Shown here: positions 25,940 to 34,269 of the stretch, in pieces
Numbering within the stretch: the stretch's first letter is position 1
Layout: the number at the start of each line of letters is the position of its first letter
Assembly (NCBI GenBank): GCA_002238685.1
Contig: MPMV01000037.1
Coordinates: forward strand, 1-41,777
Direction of reading: 5' to 3'
From: a bacterium EF100-94H03 bin56
GTDB lineage: Bacteria > Pseudomonadota > Alphaproteobacteria > SP197
Length of the DNA stretch: 41,777 bases
Translations under genes and position numbers: made by a program
Notes under the pieces: generated by a model
What the model saw: only the letters and a program-made list of their open reading frames with translations
Told to the model about the DNA's origin: nothing
The model's database searches: none

Positions 25940-26758
25940 ATGATCGTGCTTGAAGACAACCGCCTGGAATTCAGCTTTCCGGATGTCCACGCGGAGGCGT
26001 GCTGCGCCATCGAGTTCCAGCGCACCCTGCGCATTCCGGACGACGGCCACGACTATCCGCTGCCGCCGGGCCTGGGCTCGTTTCCGCTCCGGCATCTGGA
26101 TGACTACGCCGCGCGGCTGCCGGAAGCATGGCGTGTGCGGGGCGGCGTGATCGCGCCGATGCACCAGGCCGAGGCGATGTGGGTCAACTTCCACTCGGAC
26201 TATCCCTTCGCCGTGAAGGTGGCGACCGGCAAGATCTGCGCGATCACGGGCGATTCCTGGGTCGAACGGCTGAACCGCGACCCGCAGGACTACGCGGTGC
26301 TGCCCGAGCAGCCCTGGCTCGATGGCTATTGCGTGGAGGAAGGTGTCATCCGCCAGTTCGTTGCCATGCCGCTCGGCGAAGGCTACACGGTCGAAGAGCA
26401 GCTCACCGGAGCCGCGGTCCACGGCGGGGTTCAGCTGTTGGCCTACCCCATGAAGGCCGAGCGCTACGAGACGCTCCGATCGAACTGGGGTGCGTTGCGA
26501 GAGGACGTGCTGTTTTCGGCGGAACCCATGGTGCAGATGTCCATGGGCATGGGCCTTGCGCCAGGCGGTCGGATGGAACAGGAGATCTACGACGACCCCT
26601 ACGGGCTCGATGCCTGGGACCAGCGGCACGCCAGCCGCTGTTTCGTTTCGCTGCTCAACTCCGTCCAATGGATGGCGATAACCGGAGAGCGGCCGCCAAC
26701 CCAACCTCCGACGGCACAGGAATACGCCGCGCACGACATGCCCTGGTTCGACTACTAG
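25940..26758 (+). CDS. Conserved protein of unknown function paired with the XRE regulator, probably C-terminally truncated
   Basis: A 272-aa soluble protein from ATG 25940, with a strong GAGGAGG box about 7 bases upstream. I recognise the sequence pattern (FQRTLRIPDDGHDYPLPPGL, VNFHSDYPFAVKVATGKICA, QPWLDGYCVEEGVIRQFVAM, MGLAPGGRMEQEIYDDPYGL) as a broadly distributed family without a known function. It has no membrane segment or catalytic motif I can name. The frame stops at TAG right after WFDY, where relatives as I remember them continue with a second Tyr and about 60 more residues. The next 59 codons remain open and look like that tail (see the following entry). The gene may make a shortened product, be a recent pseudogene, or rely on readthrough. 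Confidence 0.75.
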   Translation: MIVLEDNRLEFSFPDVHAEACCAIEFQRTLRIPDDGHDYPLPPGLGSFPLRHLDDYAARLPEAWRVRGGVIAPMHQAEAMWVNFHSDYPFAVKVATGKICAITGDSWVERLNRDPQDYAVLPEQPWLDGYCVEEGVIRQFVAMPLGEGYTVEEQLTGAAVHGGVQLLAYPMKAERYETLRSNWGALREDVLFSAEPMVQMSMGMGLAPGGRMEQEIYDDPYGLDAWDQRHASRCFVSLLNSVQWMAITGERPPTQPPTAQEYAAHDMPWFDY

Positions 26759-26938
26759 GGCGGGGATGCGCGAGCCGTTGCCGGCAGCGACACGCTGCGC
26801 AAGCTCAAGAGTGTTGCCCAACAGGCCAAGGCAACGGGCCAGGAGCCGCTCCAGGACAACGAGACGATTGCGGTCCCTCATGTGATCGGACTTGGAAAAT
26901 CGCGTCGGGTACGAGAAGGCGTCGGCGATCGGGCCTGA
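26759..26938 (+). pseudogene. Detached C-terminal tail of the preceding gene, after an in-frame TAG
   Basis: Directly after the TAG, the same frame stays open for 59 sense codons to a TGA at 26936. It encodes a polar, helix-prone stretch beginning GGDARAVAGSDTLRKLKSVA, with QDNETIAVPHVIGLG and VREG near its end. This spacing and the late VREG motif match what I recall of the C-terminus of the intact family. Codon choice in the first 40 codons keeps G or C at most third positions, as in the neighbouring genes. A single base change at 26756-26758 would join both parts into a protein of about 332 aa. There is no separate start or ribosome binding site. Confidence 0.6.
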
Positions 26939-27090
26939 ACATCAACCCGGAGCCTGTCATCGCGGGGTCGGATTCCGCCAACGCAAGGCGACATGACGGC
27001 AGAATGCATGCCTTCGGCGCGAGATATCCAGGGGTTGCTCAAACTCTGCGGCAAGGGCGCACCGCGGCGTTGGAGCGCCGCCACCGGAAT

Positions 27091-27110
27091 GTTCCGTCCA
27101 ACGTCGGAAC
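27091..27110. repeat. Hairpin upstream of the FAH-family gene
   Basis: GTTCCG (27091-27096) and CGGAAC (27105-27110) form a 6-bp stem with an 8-base loop between the remnant tail and the FAH-family gene. It is followed by TTCGTTGACG, not a T-run. It may be an operator or a weak terminator. The rest of 26939-27221 shows no gene. Confidence 0.35.
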
Positions 27111-27221
27111 TTCGTTGACGTCAAACTCATCATCAGAATGGGTCTGCCCGACAACAATCACGTTGGTCGAAGCGTCATTCGATCCTATCCTGATCCTGTA
27201 CTTCCAGACGGGACACGATCC

Positions 27222-28052
27222 ATGAAACTTGTGCGTTTCGGTGATCCGGGCCGGGAACGGCCTGGACTGATCGACAGGGAGAGCAGGCTCAGGGACCTCT
27301 CCGGTCGCCTCGATTCTCTCGATGCCGCGGCACTGGCCGGGCTGCATGACATCGACAGCAGTTCCCTGCCCGTCGTGGATGAGAATGTGCGGTTCGGTGT
27401 GCCCGTGAGCGGCATCGGCAAGATTGTCTGCATCGGCCTCAACTATGCGGACCATGCCGCCGAGGCCGGACTTGAGAGGCCCGTGGAACCCATTGTCTTC
27501 TTCAAGCCGACGACGTCGCTGAACGGTCCCGACGATCCGATCCGCATGTTGCGCAACAGCCACCACTGTGACTGGGAGGTGGAACTGGCCGTCGTCATCG
27601 GCAGACATTGTCATGAGGTCTCCGAAGCCGCAGCGCTCGATCACATCGCCGGATACTGTATTGCGAACGATGTTTCGGAACGCAAGTTCCAGGCCAAGGG
27701 GAGTGGCCAGTGGGTTCTCGGCAAGTCCGGCGACACCTGGTGTCCTCTTGGGCCCTGGCTGGTCACCGCCGACGAGATCGCCGACCCGCAGGACCTGCGC
27801 CTGACACTCGACGTGAACGGCAAGCGGATGCAGGACGGCACAACCGCCGACATGCTCTTTCCCGTGGCCCACCTGGTGCACTTCGTGAGCCGCTTCATGT
27901 CCCTCGAACCCGGCGATGTCATGTTGACCGGAACGCCCGCCGGCGTCGGCCAAGGACGCCGGCCACCGGTCTACCTGCAGCCCGGCGACCACCTGCGCCT
28001 GGCCATAGACGGTCTGGGTGAACAGCGAAGCGAGGTCGTGGCGGCCCTCTGA
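27222..28052 (+). CDS. Fumarylacetoacetate hydrolase (FAH)-family protein
   Basis: A metal-dependent C-C bond hydrolase or decarboxylase, 276 aa from ATG 27222. The family core is clear: GKIVCIGLNYADHAAEAGLE (about 66-85), CDWEVELAVVIGR with metal-ligand glutamates, YCIANDVSERKFQ, and the C-terminal EPGDVMLTGTPAGVGQGRRP. The closest relatives in my memory are the 280-aa group called ureidoglycolate lyase-like or 2,4-diketo-3-deoxy-fuconate hydrolase-like; true fumarylacetoacetase is longer. The upstream part of the open frame has no domain. The gene converges on the dimethylglycine-dehydrogenase-like gene with an 18-base gap. The context suggests carbon-skeleton breakdown, but the substrate is not deducible. 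Confidence 0.9.
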   Translation: MKLVRFGDPGRERPGLIDRESRLRDLSGRLDSLDAAALAGLHDIDSSSLPVVDENVRFGVPVSGIGKIVCIGLNYADHAAEAGLERPVEPIVFFKPTTSLNGPDDPIRMLRNSHHCDWEVELAVVIGRHCHEVSEAAALDHIAGYCIANDVSERKFQAKGSGQWVLGKSGDTWCPLGPWLVTADEIADPQDLRLTLDVNGKRMQDGTTADMLFPVAHLVHFVSRFMSLEPGDVMLTGTPAGVGQGRRPPVYLQPGDHLRLAIDGLGEQRSEVVAAL

Positions 28053-28070
28053 ATGCGGCGGCGGGGCGTC

Positions 28071-30506
28071 TCAGGCCCGCAGACGCTCGTTGCCCGGATC
28101 GAAGGGAGATTCCTGGCAGACGGTGGCCTGGAAGGTGCGGCCGAGGATGTCGATGGTCAGTTCGGTTCCCGGCTCACCAGCGTCGGGACGCACCATGGCC
28201 AGTGCCAGGGACTGGCCCAGCCGGAATCCGTAACCGCCCGATGTGGCCCGGCCAACCAGTTCGCCATCGCGGCGAATCGGATTGTTGCCGAGGGCGTCGG
28301 CATCGTCGACATCGTGCACCACCATGGTGACGAAACGGTTGGCAAATCCGCGTTCCTGCCATGCCACCAGGCCTGCGCGTCCCTTGAAATCGTTCTTGTC
28401 GAGACGCACGAAACGATCAAGGCCGCTTTCCAGGGCCGCATACTCGATGGAGAGTTCCTGACCCACCATGCGGTACGATTTCTCGATCCGCATCGCCTCC
28501 ATGGCCCGGATGCCGAAGGGCCTCAGGCCGAGGTCGGAGCCCGCGGTCATGAGGGCATCGAAGATGTGGTTCTGGTATTCGATCGGGTGATGAAGTTCCC
28601 ATCCCAGTTCACCGACGAAGTTCATGCGCAGGGCGAGGGCCGGCGCCAGTCCGACATCGATCCAGCGCCCGGAGAGCCAGCGAAAGCTCTCATTCGAGAG
28701 GTCGTCGCGGGTCAGGCCCGAGAGCAGATCCCGCGCACGCGGGCCGGCAATCACCAGGACGCCCATCTGGTTTGTGATGTTGGCGATGGTGACGGAGCCG
28801 TCGGACGGCATGTGCCTGGTGAGCCAGTCGTGATCAAGGCGCTGCAGGGCGCCGGCGGAAACGACGTAGAAACTCTCCTGTGACTCCCGGAACACCGTGA
28901 ACTCGGAGTGGACACCGCCGCGCTCGGTGAGCGCGTGGACGAGACCCACCCTGCCAATGCTCCGCGGCAACCGGTTGGCAATCATGCCCTCAAGGAACTC
29001 TTCTGCCCCCGGGCCGTCGATCCGGCACTTGGCGAACGCCGTCATGTCAAGGATGCCGACATTGTTGTGGACATTCTCCACCTCGTTGCCGACCGGTTCG
29101 AACCAGCGCGAGCGACGAAACGACCAATGGTCCTCCTGCGCCATGCCGGACGGAGCAAACCAGTTGGCACGTTCCCAGCCGAACTTCTGGCCGAACACGG
29201 CGCCCATCTCCTTCAGACGGTCATGACAGGGCGCCTGTCGCAGCGGGCGCGCTGCCGACCTTTCCTCGTCCGGATAGTGGATAGTGAATACATTGGCGTA
29301 GGCTTCCTCGTTCTTCGCCACCAGGTAGGACTGCGTGGCGTAATCGCCAAAGCGGCGTGGGTCGACGCCCAGCATGTCGATGGTGGGCTCGCCGTCGACG
29401 ATCCACTCGGCGAGTTGCCAGCCTGCTCCCCCAGCGGCAGTGATACCGAAGCTGTGGCCCTCGTTGAGCCAGAAGTTCTCGACGCCCCAGGCCGGCCCGA
29501 TGATCGGTGAGCCGTCGGGCGTGTAGCAGATGGCCCCGTTGTAGACCTGCTTGACACCGACCTCGCCGAAGGCCGGCACCCGGTTGATCGCCGATTCGAT
29601 GTGCGGCGCCAGGCGGTCAAGGTCCTCCTGGAAGAGCTCGTACTCCATGTCGTCGGCCGGACCGTCGACATAGCACGCCGGAGCCCCGACCTCGTAAGGT
29701 CCGAGAATGAACCCCGCCCTCTCCTCGCGCATGTACCAGGAACCATCCGATTCCCGCAGCACACCCAGTTCCGGCAGGCCGTCGGTCTGGCGTTGCTGGA
29801 GAGTCGCATGGGGCTCGGTGACGATGTACTGGTGCTCAACCGGAATGACCGGCACCTCGAGACCGGCCATGGCGCCGACCTGGCGGGCGAAACTGCCCGA
29901 GGCACTGACCACGTGTTCGCAGGTGATGGACCCCTGGTCCGTGGTGACACACCATTCGCCGGACCGGTTCCGTTCCAGGGCCGTCACGGCACAGTTGCGA
30001 TGGATATCGGCGCCACGGTTGCGTGCTCCGGTCGCCAGCGCCTGTGTAAGATCGGCCGGCTGGATGTAGCCGTCCTCCGGATGCTGGATGGCGCCGACGA
30101 GACCTGCTGTATTGCACAATGGCCAGATCTCCCCGACCTCCCCGGGCGACAGGAACTTCACCTCGACACCGATGGTCTCGGCAACACCGGCATACTGGTG
30201 ATACTCGTCCATGCGGTTCCGGTTCATGGCGAGACGGATGTTGGAAACCTTGCGAAAACCGACATCCATTCCGGTCTCTTCCTGCAACTCCTGGTAGAAT
30301 CGGACCGAGTACTTGTGCACCTGACCCACCGAGTAGCTCATGTTGAAGAGCGGCAGCAGGCCCGCTGCATGCCAGGTCGAACCGGAGGTCAGTTCACGGC
30401 GCTCGACGAGCACGACGTCGCTCCAGCCTTTCCTTGCGAGGTGATAGAGCGTGGCGGCGCCGACGACACCGCCGCCGATCACGACCACGCGTGCATGGGA
30501 TTTCAT
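28071..30506 (-). CDS. Dimethylglycine/sarcosine dehydrogenase-like flavoprotein (DAO + GcvT domains)
   Basis: Oxidative N-demethylation of a secondary or tertiary amine such as dimethylglycine or sarcosine, passing the one-carbon unit to tetrahydrofolate. The 811-aa protein has an N-terminal FAD-binding DAO domain (VVVIGGGVVGAATLYHLARK, 7-26) with STWHAAG (43-49), where the histidine H46 matches the covalent-FAD site described for mammalian dimethylglycine dehydrogenase. A linker and a GcvT-like aminomethyltransferase half (about 430-800, with HNNVGILDMTAFAKCRIDGP and the MEAMRIEKSYRMVGQELS segment) follow. Length and architecture are complete. GAGGA precedes the ATG. It is transcribed in the same direction as, and 30 bases after, the VOC gene. 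The exact substrate is inferred, not seen. Confidence 0.92.
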   Translation of the reverse strand: MKSHARVVVIGGGVVGAATLYHLARKGWSDVVLVERRELTSGSTWHAAGLLPLFNMSYSVGQVHKYSVRFYQELQEETGMDVGFRKVSNIRLAMNRNRMDEYHQYAGVAETIGVEVKFLSPGEVGEIWPLCNTAGLVGAIQHPEDGYIQPADLTQALATGARNRGADIHRNCAVTALERNRSGEWCVTTDQGSITCEHVVSASGSFARQVGAMAGLEVPVIPVEHQYIVTEPHATLQQRQTDGLPELGVLRESDGSWYMREERAGFILGPYEVGAPACYVDGPADDMEYELFQEDLDRLAPHIESAINRVPAFGEVGVKQVYNGAICYTPDGSPIIGPAWGVENFWLNEGHSFGITAAGGAGWQLAEWIVDGEPTIDMLGVDPRRFGDYATQSYLVAKNEEAYANVFTIHYPDEERSAARPLRQAPCHDRLKEMGAVFGQKFGWERANWFAPSGMAQEDHWSFRRSRWFEPVGNEVENVHNNVGILDMTAFAKCRIDGPGAEEFLEGMIANRLPRSIGRVGLVHALTERGGVHSEFTVFRESQESFYVVSAGALQRLDHDWLTRHMPSDGSVTIANITNQMGVLVIAGPRARDLLSGLTRDDLSNESFRWLSGRWIDVGLAPALALRMNFVGELGWELHHPIEYQNHIFDALMTAGSDLGLRPFGIRAMEAMRIEKSYRMVGQELSIEYAALESGLDRFVRLDKNDFKGRAGLVAWQERGFANRFVTMVVHDVDDADALGNNPIRRDGELVGRATSGGYGFRLGQSLALAMVRPDAGEPGTELTIDILGRTFQATVCQESPFDPGNERLRA

Positions 30507-30536
30507 CGTCCTCTTTCCCTTCGAAGCGGCTGCTGG

Positions 30537-30986
30537 TCAGCCTTCAGGCGCCATGCCCTTGGCGGCGAGTTCGGTCATGGCGCTTTCTGTCTTCTCGAGA
30601 TGGCCGAGACCCATGCCCTTCAGCACGTGATCGGCCTTGGTGAACTGGATGTTCGTGTAGGTGGTGAGTTCCACACGGTTGCCCCAGGGGTCGAGAAAAT
30701 CGGTGAAACGACCCGTCATCAGTTCCACACCCATGTCCTCGAGCCTGGCGATGGCAGCCTGCTTGTCATCGACCGCGATACCGAAATGCCTCCCCTCGTC
30801 GGGCCCCTGGCTGCGAGGCGTCATGAAATTGATGAACTGGTCGCCAAAGTAGACGAAGGCGGCATCGGATGACTGCCAGGCAATCTCGAAGTCAAGGAAG
30901 CCCTTGTAGAAGGCCATCGCCTCGGCGATGTCGCCGACTTCAAGGGCGATGTGGTTGATGCCGACTGGACGGGCGCGCTGCTTCAT
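30537..30986 (-). CDS. VOC-family (glyoxalase/dioxygenase fold) protein
   Basis: A small metal-binding vicinal-oxygen-chelate protein, 149 aa from ATG 30986, with GGAG 10 bases upstream. The two-module fold is suggested by INHIALEVGDIAEAMAFYKG (10-29; H12 a likely metal ligand), GRHFGIAVDD and DPWGNRVELTTY (with a Glu ligand). Upstream in-frame residues run through the divergent promoter region and are not credible. It is the first gene of a two-gene unit with the dimethylglycine-dehydrogenase-like flavoprotein and diverges from the MttB-family gene. The reaction is unknown; VOC proteins range from lactoylglutathione lyases to extradiol dioxygenases. Confidence 0.88.
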   Translation of the reverse strand: MKQRARPVGINHIALEVGDIAEAMAFYKGFLDFEIAWQSSDAAFVYFGDQFINFMTPRSQGPDEGRHFGIAVDDKQAAIARLEDMGVELMTGRFTDFLDPWGNRVELTTYTNIQFTKADHVLKGMGLGHLEKTESAMTELAAKGMAPEG

Positions 30987-31135
30987 TTTCTGATCACTCC
31001 GGATCGTGACAATCCTATTACGCACTGAGCCCTCGCCGCCGCAAGAACATTCCCCGCTCTTGATCGGTCCGGGCGGCTGTGCGACAGATGCATGCCCCTC
31101 GCGGGGCGCAAGCCACACGCTCCAAAGAGGCATTC

Positions 31136-32692
31136 ATGAGCGGGAACCGGCGACGCAGCGGGCGTCGCGAACGAGGCGGCAGCGGTGCCCGTCGGGCACT
31201 GCGCAGCCGGCGTTTCGACACGACACCGCTCCCCTACATCCAGCGCAATGTCCCGGTTTTCGACGTGCTCTCGGAAGAGGGCCTGGAGATCATCGAACAC
31301 AATGCCGACGTGATCATGGAAGAGGTGGGGATTGCCATCAAGGATGATCCCGATACCATCGCCATGTGGCGGGATGCCGGCGCCGATCTCGCCAATGACG
31401 GCGAAACGCTCCACTTTCCCAGAGGTCTCGCCCGCAGCCTGCTTGCCACCGCGCCCACTTCATTCGTGCAGCGCGCGCGCAATCCGCAACGCAGCGTCAA
31501 GATCGGCGATGGCGCGACCGTGTTCGCCCCGGTCTATGGTCCGCCCTTCATCCACAACCTCGACGAAGGACGCCGCTACGCGACCATCGAGGACTTCCGC
31601 AACTTCGTGAAGCTCGCCTACATGACGCCGGCGATGCACCACTCGGGGGGAACGGTCTGCGAACCGGTCGACATCCCCGTCAGCAAGCGTCACCTCGACA
31701 TGGTGCATGCCCACCTCACGTATTCCGACAAGCCTTTCATGGGATCGGTCACCGCACCTGAGCGCGCAGCGGACTCTGTCGAACTGGCACGTATCGCGTT
31801 GGGCGCGGAAACGGTCGACAACCACTGCTGCATCATCAATCTCATCAATGCCAACTCTCCGATGACCTTCGATGGCATGATGCTGGGCGCGCTCAAGGTC
31901 TATGCCGGGGCGGGACAGGCCTGTGTCGTGTCACCCTTCATCCTGTCGGGTGCCATGAGCCCCGTGACAGTCGCCGGAACGGTCGCGCAGATTCTGGCAG
32001 AGGCCCTCGTCGGCATGGCCACGACCCAACTGGTGCGCAAGGGTGCACCGGTGGTATTCGGCACGTTCGGCAGTTCGATTTCGATGCAGTCGGGAGCTCC
32101 CACGTTCGGCACTCCGGAACCGGCACTCGTGCTGTTTGCCTCGGCGCAGCTCGCCAGGCGCCTGGGGGTTCCCTTCCGGTCAGGCGGCTCGCTTTGCGGG
32201 TCGAAGGTTCCGGATGCCCAGGCGGCTTATGAAAGCGCGCAAACCCTCCTTCCCACTCTTCTGGGGGGTGTCAACTTCGTGCTGCATGCCGCTGGCTGGC
32301 TTGAGGGTGGTCTGGCCTCGGGATACGAGAAGTTCGTCATGGACGCCGACCAGATCGGCATGATGCAGGTGCTGGGCCGGGGAGTCGATCTCTCGGAGAA
32401 CGGCCAGGCAATGGACGCCATCCGCGAGGTCGGGCCGGGCAGTCATTTTCTGGGGTGTGATCATACCCAGAACAATTTCCAGACCGCCTTCTACCGTTCG
32501 ACCATCGCCGACAACAACAGTTTCGAGCAGTGGCAGGCAGACGGGTCGCTCGATGCCGCAAGACGCGCCAACCAGCTGTGGAAGGACATGCTTGCCGACT
32601 ACGAGGCTCCGGCCATGGATGCCGCCGTCGCCGAGGAACTCGAGGACTGGATTGCCCGCCGGAAACTCTCCCTGCCGAACTCCTTTACCTGA
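31136..32692 (+). CDS. MttB-family (trimethylamine methyltransferase-like) protein, non-pyrrolysine
   Basis: A TIM-barrel methyltransferase of the MttB superfamily, 518 aa from ATG 31136, with AGAGG about six bases upstream. Family features include RNVPVFDVLSEEGLEIIEHN near the start, the central run HHSGGTVCEPVDIPVSKRHL, SPFILSGAMSPVTVAGTVAQ and the end LEDWIARRKLSLP. Archaeal and acetogen MttB decode an in-frame UAG as pyrrolysine; this gene has none, so it belongs to the non-Pyl group, some members of which demethylate glycine betaine or other quaternary amines with a corrinoid protein. No corrinoid or reactivase gene is in view. The Arg-rich N-terminal extension (residues 3-30) is unusual. 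The gene diverges from the VOC/flavoprotein pair. Confidence 0.92.
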   Translation: MSGNRRRSGRRERGGSGARRALRSRRFDTTPLPYIQRNVPVFDVLSEEGLEIIEHNADVIMEEVGIAIKDDPDTIAMWRDAGADLANDGETLHFPRGLARSLLATAPTSFVQRARNPQRSVKIGDGATVFAPVYGPPFIHNLDEGRRYATIEDFRNFVKLAYMTPAMHHSGGTVCEPVDIPVSKRHLDMVHAHLTYSDKPFMGSVTAPERAADSVELARIALGAETVDNHCCIINLINANSPMTFDGMMLGALKVYAGAGQACVVSPFILSGAMSPVTVAGTVAQILAEALVGMATTQLVRKGAPVVFGTFGSSISMQSGAPTFGTPEPALVLFASAQLARRLGVPFRSGGSLCGSKVPDAQAAYESAQTLLPTLLGGVNFVLHAAGWLEGGLASGYEKFVMDADQIGMMQVLGRGVDLSENGQAMDAIREVGPGSHFLGCDHTQNNFQTAFYRSTIADNNSFEQWQADGSLDAARRANQLWKDMLADYEAPAMDAAVAEELEDWIARRKLSLPNSFT

Positions 32693-32718
32693 CCGGCACA
32701 AAGTCGTCTCGAATCCGG

Positions 32719-32734
32719 GAACGGGCGTCCGTTC
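32719..32734. repeat. Hairpin between the convergent MttB and reductase genes
   Basis: GAACGG / CCGTTC stem with a 4-base loop in the 70-base gap between two converging genes. The position suits a bidirectional terminator, but no T-runs flank it. Confidence 0.3.
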
Positions 32735-32762
32735 GGCGATGCCTCACGCAGGCTCCCCGACC

Positions 32763-33632
32763 TCAAGGGACACGTTTCAGGCGGTGCATAAGGCTCGACG
32801 TGTCCCAGCGGCTGCCACCAAGGCGCTGAATCTCGGCGTAGAACTGGTCCACGAGAGCCGCTACCGGCAGTGACGCGCCGTTGCGCGTCGCTTCGGCCAT
32901 CGCGATGCGCATGTCCTTGCGCATCCAGTCCACGGCAAATCCGAACTCGTACTCGTCCCGCAACATGGTGCTGCCACGATTGACCATCTGCCAGGAACCG
33001 GCGGCTCCCTTGGAGATGACGTCGATCACCTGCTCGCCGTCCAGTCCGGCACGCTGGGCGAAGTTGAGGCCCTCGGCCAGGCCCTGAACGAGACCGGCGA
33101 TGCAGATCTGGTTGGCCATCTTGCAGAGCTGGCCGGCGCCGACACCTCCCATCAGTGTCACGGCCTTGCCGTAACATTCCATCACCGGACGGGCGCGTTC
33201 GAAATGTTCCTGGTTGCCTCCGGCCATGATCGTCAGCTGGCCGTTCTCTGCCCCGGCCTGGCCGCCCGAAACCGGCGCATCGACAAAGTCGAGGCCGTTT
33301 CCGGCGAGCGCCTCCGCCATGTCCCTTGCGACATCAGCCGAAGCGGTTGTGTGATCGACGAAGAGTGCGCCCTCGTCCATGCCGCTGGCGGCGCCATCGG
33401 CACCGCAGATCACTTCGCGCACACTGTCGTCGTCACCCACACAGGCAAAGACAATCTCCGCCCCTGCTGCTGCTTCGGCCGGGTTCGGTGCGCCCCTGCC
33501 GCCGTGCTCGTTCACCCAGCGTTGCGCCTTGGCGGGCGTGCGATTGCAGACGGTCACATCGTGACCATGGGCCGCCAGATGCCCGGCCATTGGATAGCCC
33601 ATCACTCCCAGACCCAAAAATGCGACCTTCAC
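32763..33632 (-). CDS. 3-hydroxyisobutyrate dehydrogenase / tartronate semialdehyde reductase-type oxidoreductase
   Basis: An NAD(P)-dependent beta-hydroxyacid dehydrogenase, 289 aa. The N-terminal Rossmann motif is FLGLGVMGYPMAGHL (5-19), the substrate motif is DAPVSGGQAGAENGQLTIMA (118-137), and the catalytic lysine is K171 in CKMANQICIAG. It is complete and of normal length, starting at ATG 33632. Members act on 3-hydroxyisobutyrate, tartronate semialdehyde, glyoxylate or succinic semialdehyde; sequence alone does not settle which. Convergent with the MttB-family gene, it may finish processing a carbon skeleton from that catabolic region, but this is inference from context. Confidence 0.91.
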   Translation of the reverse strand: MKVAFLGLGVMGYPMAGHLAAHGHDVTVCNRTPAKAQRWVNEHGGRGAPNPAEAAAGAEIVFACVGDDDSVREVICGADGAASGMDEGALFVDHTTASADVARDMAEALAGNGLDFVDAPVSGGQAGAENGQLTIMAGGNQEHFERARPVMECYGKAVTLMGGVGAGQLCKMANQICIAGLVQGLAEGLNFAQRAGLDGEQVIDVISKGAAGSWQMVNRGSTMLRDEYEFGFAVDWMRKDMRIAMAEATRNGASLPVAALVDQFYAEIQRLGGSRWDTSSLMHRLKRVP

Positions 33633-33734
33633 TGCCCGTCTCCTTCATCCTGAACCCCAAGGTGGACCTTGTATCCCGTCCTTCGCCGGCCTTCCACCCG
33701 CCAGCCGCCACAGGCCGATGAGCCCAAAAGACAC

Positions 33735-33762
33735 TCGACAGCCGGGCGGCAATACATATTCT
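33735..33762 (+). promoter_or_regulatory. Possible promoter of the small envelope-protein pair
   Basis: TCGACA (33735-33740) and TATTCT (33757-33762) with a 16-base spacer lie 38 bases upstream of the first small gene. A fair match to sigma-70 boxes in a GC-rich background. Confidence 0.4.
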
Positions 33763-33799
33763 TGCGCGATGATCCCCTCCCTCCACAGGAGCAAGGTCC

Positions 33800-33991
33800 A
33801 TGTACTGGACTATCGCCATTTCCGTCCTCTTCAGTCTGCTCTCCCTTCTGGGTCTGGTGGCTGCCGCCATGACCGAGAGTGAGGCAACCCGTTACATGGG
33901 CATCGGTCTTGTAGGCCTGAGCTGGTTCATCATGCTCCGCTACTATGGCCACATCGCCGAACGCCATGCGCGGCGTGCCGACAGGCATTGA
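33800..33991 (+). CDS. Small two-helix membrane protein
   Basis: A 63-aa protein with two hydrophobic helices (about 3-23 and 34-48) and a basic His/Arg-rich C-terminus, expected to span the inner membrane twice. AGGAG stands seven bases before the ATG, a strong initiation signal. It ends three bases before the next small gene, so the two form an operon. I do not recognise a family with known function. Confidence 0.75.
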   Translation: MYWTIAISVLFSLLSLLGLVAAAMTESEATRYMGIGLVGLSWFIMLRYYGHIAERHARRADRH

Positions 33992-33994
33992 TCG

Positions 33995-34258
33995 ATGCCG
34001 GGCATGAAGCGGGCCCTCATGGCGGCGGCGGCGGCGTGCTGCCTCGCCACTCCGGTGGCGGCAGATGATGACCTTGTGCCCGATGTGTCAGAGGCGCTGC
34101 AGGGTCTGCTGATGCTGCTTGAGGGCATCATCGAATCCGTTCCCCAGTATGAACTGCCGGAAGTTCTCGAGAACGGCGACATCATCATCCGCCGCGTTCC
34201 CGAGGCGCCCGAGGAGCCCCCCGAGGAAGAGGAGACAGGGACGGCCGAGGACATCTGA
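33995..34258 (+). CDS. Small exported acidic protein
   Basis: An 87-aa protein with a signal peptide (MPGMKRALMAAAAACCLATP, then VAAD cleavage region), a short helical part and the motif YELPEVLENGDIIIRRVPEA, followed by a Glu/Pro-rich tail. The motif with GDIIIRR is one I recall from short alphaproteobacterial periplasmic proteins that databases often mislabel as AAA+ ATPases; there is no ATPase motif here. Initiation could be at ATG 33995 or at the inner ATG 34004. No clear ribosome binding site, consistent with coupling to the gene just upstream. Function unknown. Confidence 0.75.
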   Translation: MPGMKRALMAAAAACCLATPVAADDDLVPDVSEALQGLLMLLEGIIESVPQYELPEVLENGDIIIRRVPEAPEEPPEEEETGTAEDI

Positions 34259-34269
34259 GGCGCCCGGGG

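Noticed and set aside
26756..26758. TAG read as pyrrolysine, since an MttB-family gene is nearby
   Set aside because: The MttB homolog itself has no in-frame TAG, no pylT or pylBCDS genes are visible, and the TAG lies in an unrelated protein family. A nonsense mutation or truncation is simpler.
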